Below are positions 55,862 through 64,000 of a stretch of 64,000 nucleotides of DNA, piece by piece (the first letter of the stretch is position 1; each line of letters starts with the position of its first letter). This DNA comes from Zygnema cylindricum. Lineage: Eukaryota; Streptophyta; Zygnematophyceae; Zygnematales; Zygnemataceae. The position numbers were made by a program, and so were the translations under genes. The notes beneath the pieces are model-generated. The model did no database searches. It was given only the letters and a program-made list of their open reading frames with translations, and was not told the origin of the DNA. Where the stretch lies: positions 1 to 64,000 of the forward strand of contig JBBHKE010001404.1 in assembly GCA_037447655.1 (NCBI GenBank), written 5' to 3'.

Positions 55862-56470
55862 CCATTGGTACACGTGAAAAGTAAAAAAAGTATCCACCAC
55901 GAATAGGCGACGAGAAACGAACATGTCGTACACACCATGTCCTTTTTGCCACGGTGTATGCAGGTGGACCGAAATATCCTCGCACGCTCCTTCTGACATC
56001 CGATGACCATCAAAGTGTGCGGCGCCTTTTTGCCATTCCGTTTCGAAATTTTGATTTTCATGGTGGACTTTCATTAGCGAAAAAGTGGGGTTTTTTACTG
56101 ACGGCCGTACCGTTTCGTACAGGTTCGTACAAAAATTTTTTTTTTCAACGAAAACAACATTAGAGAAAATTGTCCAAGGTTGTAGGCGTAAACTAGGACC
56201 GTCGGATCTAACCCTACAGTTCGTTAGGACAGTGCACAGTGAGGACAGTTCTCAAATACAGAACGTGTAAAAATAGGCCGCGTGGAAAAGGTAAAAAGAA
56301 TCCACGATGAGCGCGCGCGTATGTGCGTACACGTCGCAACGGCCATGTGCCTTCCGCCAGGGTGGCTGCGAATCCGTCAAAATTATCCCGTCACGCTCCC
56401 ACCATCAAAGTTTGCCGCCGCCTTTTTGTCGTTGCGTTTTGAAATTTTGGGTAGTACATTTAATACACTC
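55862..56470. repeat. Two diverged tandem copies of an unknown repeat
   Basis: The order AAAAGTATCCACCACGA, CGTACACAC, ACCATCAAAGTGTGCGGCG, CCTTTTTGCCATTCCGTTT (55880-56045) recurs as AAAAAGAATCCACGATGA, CGTACACG, ACCATCAAAGTTTGCCGCC, CCTTTTTGTCGTTGCGTTTT (56290-56445). Confidence 0.6.
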
Positions 56471-56482
56471 TGTACGAGTCAT

Positions 56483-56552
56483 TAACTACCTCCGCTGGTA
56501 CAGATATTATCTCCGCTGGTACAGATATTACCTCCGCTCGTACAGATATTGC
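56483..56552. repeat. Three-copy 23-bp tandem repeat
   Basis: Three units of ACCTCCGCTGGTACAGATAT, the last with GCTCGTAC. Confidence 0.8.
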
Positions 56553-56704
56553 GTTCTGACATTGCATTCAAAGATTCTTTCAAGATTTTAAGCATCTAAT
56601 ATTAACCTACGTGTTACCAACCAAAATGAGCCACGTAAGTTCACAGACGCGACCTAATGGAAGGCACGCCCTTCAGTAAAATTTTCCGTACAATTACTGG
56701 GAAG

Positions 56705-57110
56705 CTACTGTAACTTCACCACTTTCAGTTTATTAATATGGGTTTCCATAGTATCCCCACTCTCCATACTAAAGTCCAACAATTTGTTCTTTAATTGCAT
56801 AATATTGGACGTATTAGTACGCTTATGTACAGTCCTTAGTTTATCCCAAATAGCTTTAGGTTTATCCAACTCAACTATGTGTAAAAGTTGACTGTTTTCC
56901 ACTGCTAAAAAAATTAATGTCGCTGCCTCTTCTTCCCTTCTATCATATCTTGCTGCCTTTTGGGCTTCAGTAGGTTTATGTTCAGTGCCTGCTGCAATAC
57001 CCTTATAATTCTTAAATTTTAGAATTCGGGTCATCTTAGCTTTCCACAGTAAATAATTACTACAATTAAATTTTTAAATGTTTGTAATTTCACTTAAAGC
57101 TCCGATACCA
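56705..57110 (-). pseudogene. Truncated copia gag with canonical primer site
   Basis: On the minus strand an LTR end TCTCAACA (57111-57118) is followed by TGGTATCGGAGC (57099-57110), a canonical initiator-Met-tRNA site. A gag fragment follows: SNYLLWKAKM (in frame but after a stop), then an open stretch of 109 codons from 57034 with AIWDKLRTVHKR and NKLLDFSMESGDTMETHINKL, a copia-type gag (UBN2-like). The sequence then ends abruptly at 56705; protease, integrase and RT are missing. Confidence 0.82.
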
Positions 57111-57400
57111 TGTTGAGATTCAGAAAAAGTGGCCATAGGATCCATCAATTAGCTAAGGAAATCAACTCTCCACGTGAGACGACAAGCTTAATTACTGAAC
57201 AAGGAATAAGATAGATTGATTACACGACAAAATAGGCATTCAGTGCAAAAGTAGCAGCAGGGAAAAAAAAATTGGAGAGAATCATTCAGTAGAGTGATGA
57301 TTGATTTCAATGTCAAGCATGAGTACATTTTATATGTGTGAATGACGTAGGTACTACGCTTCTTGCATTTCACGTAAAGGAATAAAATCCTAACGTGTGA
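57111..57400 (-). repeat. Remnant LTR of the truncated copia element
   Basis: The coding-strand end is TCTCAACA at 57111. The opposite end could not be found, so the outer limit given is arbitrary. Confidence 0.45.
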
Positions 57401-57859
57401 ACTATGTAATCAAATCAACGATCACAATTTACTACGTGAAACATACTAAAAGTGTGCGACGACTTCACTTGCCGTACAATACAAGTAGATGACTACGTTT
57501 CACCAAAACTTGATGTCTACGCAAAGTATGCTTGATGTCCAAACAAATTTCACTTGACGTCCACGCAAATGCATCATGACGTCTAATCAACCGTACCTGA
57601 ACCCAACACGACTTTACTTGACTTCTCTCTCACGTATTTTTGACTTCTGGTCCTTAGCTGAAAGCCCGACCAAAAATCTCAAAATTCTGCCGTGCTTACA
57701 TTTGACAATTATCTAAAATCCTCCTTATACCTCAAGGGTGTGTGCCAATGTAACCGAAACTTTGAAATGTTACTTTGGATTTTAGCGCAGATTTTACGGT
57801 GTACTTTTCAAATTGTTCCCATGTCAATCATTACTTGCTCCTTCATTACTTCAAATATG

Positions 57860-58740
57860 TGACAGTTGTAGACGTCTACAAAATGTGCGATAGCGTACGA
57901 TAGTACTAAACGAAATGTAGACGACTACGAAACTTCGTAAAATTAGTGACGTCTACAATAACGGCGATAGTTGTAGGCGTCGAGATTTTTGTGACATTGT
58001 AGATGTTTAGGGTTTTGTGACATTGCGACGTCATGTTATTTTGTGACGTCACCAGCACGTCAACTTTCCGCCATGGCTTCCCAATTTCTTTTTCTTACCT
58101 TTTATCATTCAATATGCCATCAAAATGAGACCAAAAATATTAAAAAAAAGGAAAAAATATATCTTTCATTTGATGTTATTATTGCTGCATTTCATTTAGA
58201 GATGAGAGAAAGAGGGGCAGTCGAATGAGAAAGATGTGGAGAGACGAGGATGTTGTAAACTTTTGCAAAGGACACATGAATGAAAGCGGAGGTCCTAAAC
58301 CCCAACGATTTTTTTTTCCGTACATGCTTGTCATTTTTTTACGTACATGCGCGTGACGAGCAAGGAAAAATATAGCGTGTACTCTTCCTCTTTCAAAAAA
58401 AATCGATGACGTTTCACGCTGCAATACCTGCTTCCTATTCGTCGATAGGTTGTGATTTCGGTTAAAATCATATCGCGATTTGATTCCACTACAAGTGTGA
58501 AGATGAGCTGGCGTGAAGTGGAAGTGGGTCGCGATGATTATAACGCCAAATTGACGTAATGTCTAAGTTCAAAGATGACGCAAAATGTACTTTGATTCTT
58601 GCCCATTTTTCATACGGCATAAGATTTTCTCGTTGCAAGTCCCATTTTCTGTGAAAACGACGGGAAAAAACCCTTAGGGCACTTTCCCATGTGCTAAAGT
58701 TACAGTTATTTTCTGTCGTTTTCCTTTATAACTTGGAAAA
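57860..58740. repeat. Second copy of the dispersed repeat at 22.0-23.06 kb
   Basis: GTGACAGTTGTAGACGTCTA, GTGACATTGTAGATG, GTGGAAGTGGGTCGC, CTAAGTTCAAAGATGACGCA and AAAAAACCCTTAGGGCAC follow in the same order as in the copy at 22.4-23.06 kb. It is strongly diverged and shows no coding region. Confidence 0.5.
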
Positions 58741-59667
58741 AAAGGAAAAAATCTGCAACCGTACCCAAAAATTCAAATTACCACCGTACAAGTTGCGTTC
58801 CATTAAAACTTTAGCTGTAGCGCAGTTTGTCGTCTATCGCGATGCAGTTTACCGTTTAGCGAGTTTCAACCCACTTTCGCGTCCTTCCAGATCATCTTCA
58901 AACTTTAATAAAATCACCTCGAGAGGTGATTTTAAATAAAGTTCCACGACGTGGGCGAATTTGCATATGATTTCGCACGCGTCGGAGGTTTTTGACCAAG
59001 ATCCGGTTATCTCGGATTCACTGCAAATTTTTATTGTTGTTTTCTTGCATTTTTCTGGTTTTGTTTTCTTTATTTAAAATCCTAGACCTAACTCCTGTAA
59101 GGAATACGCCCAGACCGTGGAGCCTAGTGGCTACCCATCGGCTTAGTATTCCTGTACTCTCAAATTATCAATCTCCTCTCTCTTGTTTTGTGTTTAAAAA
59201 AATCAAAATTGTAATATTTCATTTTCAGTTTTGTTGAAAAGAAAAAAATATTATCTTTCATTTTCAGTTTTTGTTCTTGGTTTTGTCTTATCCATTTCCA
59301 ATCCAATTTACCTATCATTTTCAGTTTTCATTCTCAGTTTGGCGTGAGAAATTTAAAAAGAAAAATATATAAATACATTATTTACCATATAAAATCTATC
59401 TTTACATTTCTAAATTTTCTTTCACGTATTTTTAATCCGGTTTCTTCCTTTTGATCCTGTTTTATCTTTCCATCGGTTTTAATCCTATCTCTTCTCCACT
59501 TGTAGTTTATTTCTCAGTTTTTCCTTTGAAAGAAAAATTATAAAAAACTGATTTATATCTAAAATTTGTACCTTGAAAATACTTTTGTTTGTTTTTTTCA
59601 ATTTAGTTCTTTGGTGTTTTCCCTCTATCTTATTTCTGTCCCCCACCTTGCTGCCACTCTATTTTAG

Positions 59668-59765
59668 GTTTTTCAGGTCTAAATTTGTGGCAGGTTTTAG
59701 GGTTCGGTCACAGATTTTAGGGTTTGGTTGCAGATTTTAGGGTTAGTTTGCAGATTTCGGGTTTG
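59668..59765. repeat. Tandem repeat CAGATTTTAGGGTTTGGTTG
   Basis: About four 21-25-base units, each with TTTAGGGTT, so superficially telomere-like. Confidence 0.7.
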
Positions 59766-60002
59766 GGATGCGGCTAACCTGATTCTAACTTGCTTTGTGA
59801 CTTATACTATCTTTTCCGATACTTTTAGTCTTCCTTTCCCGGTCCCGCACCATACGGAGATCTCCGTGGCTTCACATTTTGGATTCGCTTTCAGTTTTCG
59901 TTCGTAATTTGCCTTGTTAAGTTGTGGTGTTTCACACGATTATTTAGAAATTGTGGGAGCGGATTGCGTAGCGGATTCACCCTTTAAGGCCCTGCAAAGC
60001 CC

Positions 60003-60118
60003 CAGTTGTAGCGATCAACTGCGGTTCACCTCCCCAGTTGTAGCGATCAACTGCGGTTCACCTTTGATAATCACCAGATTACTGCGGTTCACCTTTGATA
60101 ATCACCAGATTATTAAAG
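60003..60118. repeat. Tandem duplications with CAACTGCGGTTCACC
   Basis: CCAGTTGTAGCGATCAACTG is present twice (60002, 60034) and GCGGTTCACCTTTGATAATC twice (60051, 60084). Confidence 0.8.
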
Positions 60119-60584
60119 GTGTTCTGTAAGTATTACGATGCCCTGTGGGTGCAAGAGCGTGTAAAGATAGGTGGTTGACCGTTTAGAGGGTTCGTGCGTG
60201 GATTGGGGTCGCATTAAACCCAATTGTATTGAGCATCTGCATTGTCCACGCTTTCCATGCTTGCTATCTGGCCGTGAGTGACCCTGTGTTTTTCTTGTTG
60301 TATATTTGGCGTGGAATTTTTTGGTTAGATCTGGCCGTTGGTGGCCTTGGATAGAACTATTTTCTGCCTGTGGAGCTTTAGATCTGCACCTCAGGGTGCT
60401 TGTTTAGCAATTTTCTGCTTTTATAGATCTGGCCCTTTGGCCTTGCCCACTCGTTTGCAGGGTAGAGGTTTCGGTAAAAGCGACTTCTTGATTAGATCTG
60501 GCCATCGCGACCTTGCTAGAGACTATTTGAGATTGTTGCGTACGTGATTGGTGTGTTTCTCACTTGTTGCATTTTGGATAGATC

Positions 60585-63299
60585 GTGTTCATTCACCGTC
60601 GTCGTGGTTCCCATTTTCCTTTTATGCCCACCGATTGGAACAATCTTAGTTTTCGTACCGGGTCTACTCGTAGTGGCGTTATTTTCCGCCAATCTCTTGT
60701 AGACCAAACGGATCTAGCGATTCTACCTCATTCTCCTACAGTTTCAATTCCGATATCGAGAACACCGTCTGTCCAATCAGGACTCACATCCGTCTCTTCT
60801 TTGTCATCTGTATCCTCTACGTTATCTGTAGAGAAAATTGACGACAAAGGTTTCGAGGAATCCACTTCTGGTTCCCTCTCTTTTTGGTCTTTTCCTAGTC
60901 TCATTTTGGTCCCGTCTTCGTACATGCCAGTCGGTGACATGGCTTCCTCTTGAGAGGACCCCATGAGAAAAATGCAATTTTGCTTTTCAGGGATGAAGGA
61001 TACAATGCCCTTATCTCATTTCCGTATGCTGTATGATACCGAAATGCGCGATTTGGCATTTCGCTATCAAGATCGATTTGATCTTCGTGTAGCATTCTCT
61101 CTCCTTGGTCGGTACCTCAGAGGTTCTGCTCTCACCTTATATTCCCGCAAGTATAATAGTATACTGGCGATGACAGAATTTTCCCCTCCTTTCGGTGGCA
61201 CACCAGAGGTCATAAGACAAGTGGATATCCCATTTCAGGCCGCTTTTCTTGAGGTCCTAGATGCCCAAGGTAATGTCCTAGTTCCCGCTGTCCCAGAAAT
61301 TCCTCGGCAATATGCTGTGGCTGCGCGTGCTGCTGTCCCAACACGATTAGGAATGACGATTCCGTTGCTTGATCCCCTTTCTGTCATGTTCAATCTCCTA
61401 GAAGCGGAGTATCAAATGCAAAATCCAGATCAAGTGAAAGAACTAATGAACTTCGAACGTAAACCGGGTGAAACCGCCCCCGCTTTACGTGCCCGTATGG
61501 AGACGCTACGGGAAGCCTTACCGGACTTAATGTCCGATGCGGAAGCTGTCCAAAAATTTGTTGGACAGTTTCCTCATCACTCAAAACGATTTATCCAAAG
61601 TCATCTTACGCAGACATACGGCTTGAAATTTACCTTTGACCAGGCCGCCCAATATGCGGTTGAATATGAGACGCAGTCATGTTGGTGGGAAGCTCATGAT
61701 CGATCGGAAGTCGCTTTCCCACTTCCCCCACAAAGCAACCCATGGCCTAACAATAGGCCTCCGAAGGTGCCTGCCATGAGGGCTCCACCATTTAACAATG
61801 GAAACATATTATGTTTCCGTTGCGGGGAAACAGGGCATGAGGCCCGCATGTGTCCAGGCAAGACGGCCACATGCACTCATTGTCAGCAGATGGGACATTA
61901 TGCCCATCAATGCCATATTAAAAACCCAGAGTTCTCATATCAAAATCAAATCAAGAATGGGGGTATTCCCGCCTGTTCCGCCAAGCCGGTCACTCCGTCT
62001 AAGGAGACCGAAAAAGAATCTACTCCTCCTAAAATTTCCCGTAGAGAGAGAGAAAAGATAGAGTTGCAAGCTACTATGGCAGCTATGATGAAGGAACAGT
62101 TCGCCTCTTTCATGGCGGAGATGAAGCCACAGTTTACCGGAATGGCCCGCACGGTCGTTCACATGCCAACGTTGGCCGGTCGAACCCTGCGGGATTCTAC
62201 CGTTCAACAACGAGCAGCCACCTTTGATCAAGGCTCGGCAGATCATAATCGAGTTGGAAAAGTAACAAATTCTCGAATCCCACTATCTTTCGAGAAAGAA
62301 ACTCTCTCCCCTCTTCCAAAAACGGCTTCGGCTATTGTAGGTGAAACACTTACAATCTTGGATAGTGCAATCAAAGATGCTCATCGCGTCAAGGAACGGT
62401 TGAGCATCCTATTATCTATGATCGAGGACGTGCCCAAGGTCTCTTCTACTTTGGGTGAGGTAACTGCAGCCGCTGCTTTACGCGCGTTGCAGCTGAATCG
62501 CAATCTGTCAGCAGTCCAGCCAATTTCGGCGGACAAACGTCGTACATTGGATCCCCACATCAGCTTTATTGATAACAACCGACACTCATTCACAGTCAAT
62601 GGTGTCTCACCTTCCCTCCCTCTCATTGGCACCGGAGCCAAACCCTTGATCATAGGATCCGACTTTGCGTTGAAGCTTGGACTCACGGCAGACAAGCTAT
62701 AACCCACAACTACATGGTTACTAACTTCAGCTGGTACCACGGAGCCGGTCCTTGGAATCACCAAGGACCCCCTCGTGTTTCGGTTTCAAACAGAAACCGA
62801 AACTGAATTTTCTGAAATTTCTTCACATGCGCTTATTACTAAGTGTAGCGATTACGAATGTTTGGTTGGCCAGGACCTTATATTTTGCGTTGGTGGCGGT
62901 GTAGATATGTATGACCAGACATTCTCATACAGAGCCAAACTCTTTCCTGAGCGAAAGATTTGCCTTCCACTTATTTCGGCACGGAAGCCCTTGCCTATTA
63001 TGGCTCATTCAGCGACAGCACTTCCTGCTTATGCTGGTATCGACACATTATATACTGACATCTCTCCATGTATCTCTCCATGTATTCTCCCGATTAACAA
63101 GAAAACTTCAAATGGGACGTTGACTTCCCAGGGTGCAGATTACATACCTATTAGGGAGCATGCCAAGCTTGGTGATTCGCGTTATATGCAAGATTTTTCA
63201 CTGGATTTGGATTCCACGAGGATACTCATTACTGAGGAGACTTTCGATGAGCGTCTTCGCGGTCTTCCGATTTTGTTGGCCAGCTCCACCGCAGGCTAA
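60585..63299 (+). pseudogene. Retrotransposon gag-protease relic without RT
   Basis: One frame spans about 900 codons with TGA at 60951-60953 and TAA at 62700-62702. A Ser-rich N-terminal part precedes a gag region (KDTMPLSHFRMLYD, LGRYLRGSALTLYSRKYN). Two CX2CX4HX4C knuckles follow (CFRCGETGHEARMC at about 61813-61854, and CTHCQQMGHYAHQC). The protease-like part has PLIGTGAKPLIIGSDFALK, where the catalytic Asp of the Asp-Thr-Gly motif is Gly, a single-base change (GGC for GAC). Protease-like sequence then continues to YECLVGQDLIF and beyond. No RT or integrase follows: after the stop a purine run (GGGGGAGGAATAAA) comes, and the next recognised sequence is a copia fragment on the other strand. 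Confidence 0.85.
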
Positions 63300-63526
63300 G
63301 GAGCTTGGGGGAGGAATAAATGGATCTCTCTCTCGGCTTCCCACTCACCTTTCACCTTTTATCCTTTCCACCTGTTATCTCACTTTTACATTGTCATATT
63401 CATTTTAGCTTTGTATTATAATTATTTTTGCTTCGTGATGTATTTTGCTGTTGTCTATTCCACGTTTTCTACTCGCCAGCTGGTTAGGTTGCATGTTTCT
63501 TGGTTTGATTAGACACATGCACGACA
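63300..63526. other. Possible polypurine tract and 3' LTR remnant
   Basis: GCTTGGGGGAGGAATAAA (63303-63320) is purine-rich and TGGATCTCTC follows, as a 3' LTR might. No matching 5' copy is seen in the window. The stretch ends at the junction with copia sequence near 63527. Confidence 0.3.
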
Positions 63527-64000
63527 TCTTTGAGGGCAAGCTCGCTGCCATGTATTCCGACACCATTGTCGACTGTGCCGTGACCTTTTGTAGTTTACTG
63601 CTCCGGCAGCAAGTACCGTTCCCAATTTGCAGAATAAATCCCGTGGTGGATTTGCGGCTTGGCATGTCCCCATGCCTTGCATCACTCCATGTTTGCAACT
63701 TCACCTCTTCTCCGCCTAGTGTGAGTTTGAGGTCTTTGGTTTCTACCAAATATCTTAAGACTCTCCTTGCTGCACCACCGTCATATTTTCTCGGATTTTC
63801 TAGACTTTTGCTTAGTACCCCAACTGCTGTAGCAATGTCGAAAGGGTACAATTCATGAAGTATATTAGGCTTCCCACTATTTGTCGGTAGGGTATTAGTG
63901 TCATTGGATCATCCTCCGCTAACTCTAAATACTCATTAACAATAACTCCCGGTTTTGTCTCTTCTCCCTCTAACTTCCGACGAAACTCCATTGGAGTTAC
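63527..64000 (-). pseudogene. Second copia copy, RT end and RNase H start, cut by the window
   Basis: The minus strand reads VTPMEFRRKLEGEE, PYRQIVGSLIYFMNCT, then in another frame IATAVGVLSKSLENPRK, DAARRVLRYLVETKD-like sequence, TWSDARHGDMPSRKSTTGF and STMVSEYMAAS. These follow the complete copia element at 16.7-17.1 kb closely. A frameshift lies near 63845 (after NCT). The similarity stops abruptly at about 63527, inside RNase H, against the gag-protease flank. The rest lies beyond the window. Confidence 0.88.

Larger units (their letters stand above)
58750..60584. other. Leader-like region upstream of the gag-protease relic
   Basis: No coding exon is supported. 59250-59600 is T-rich with TTTTCAGTTTT words. 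From 60260 the words TAGATCTGGCC...GGCCTTG recur about every 65-90 bases (60265, 60327, 60424, 60493). It may be the LTR and leader of the retroelement, but no matching LTR was found downstream. Confidence 0.4.

Noticed and set aside
63300-63420. A matching 5' LTR for the gag-protease relic
   Set aside because: I compared the stretch after the purine run with 58.7-60.5 kb by eye and found no convincing repeat.
1-64000. tRNA and rRNA genes
   Set aside because: Nothing with a supportable cloverleaf or rRNA core was recognised by reading; a tRNA or covariance-model scan would be needed to exclude them.

Overview
The window is eukaryotic nuclear DNA, most likely from a streptophyte green alga or a related plant lineage. 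Three spliced host genes carry plant-type proteins: a GT92 glycosyltransferase related to plant galactan synthases, a GH5 exo-glucanase-like protein with an inserted fascin-like module, and an SMO1-type C4-sterol methyl oxidase. Small exons, kilobase-scale introns, dense transposons and one 10-N assembly gap suggest a large repeat-rich genome. A charophyte such as Chara would fit, but the sequence alone cannot prove it.

Layout. 1-5.5 kb: a nest of short terminal-inverted-repeat (TIR) elements built of CGTAC- and CGATA-rich DNA, several with 8-bp target duplications. 5.6-12.25 kb: the GT92 gene on the plus strand, with sure exons at 10.1-12.25 kb and candidate exons from 5.6 or 8.0 kb. 15.39-21.28 kb: a complete Ty1/copia element on the minus strand, with two LTRs, 5-bp TSDs, gag and pol. 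23.07-30.85 kb: a complete Ty3/gypsy element on the plus strand, with LTRs, TSDs and a coding region broken by stops and frameshifts. 31.5-37.5 kb: hAT-like non-autonomous elements. 38.3-48.3 kb: the GH5 gene, preceded by more than 2 kb of C/T-rich DNA. 51.27-54.26 kb: the complete SMO gene, five exons. 54.3-60.5 kb: repeats and a truncated copia 5' end. 60.6-63.3 kb: a gag-protease relic. 63.5-64 kb: the RT/RNase H end of a second copy of the first copia family, running out of the window.

The three host genes are all on the plus strand and need not be linked in function. Two are cell-wall/polysaccharide type (GT92, GH5) and one acts in sterol synthesis at the ER.

The most notable points are: (i) the copia element appears primed by an internal initiator-Met-tRNA half (GGTTATGGGCC next to the LTR), and its gag frame crosses that site from a start inside the LTR; (ii) host introns tend to begin with polypurine and end with polypyrimidine tracts that could pair and loop the intron out; (iii) decayed copies of an SMO exon lie in the flanking introns; (iv) two subfamilies of hAT-like MITEs (short non-autonomous DNA elements) share TAGTGTTG ends and palindromic CGATA/TATCGCGATA interiors.
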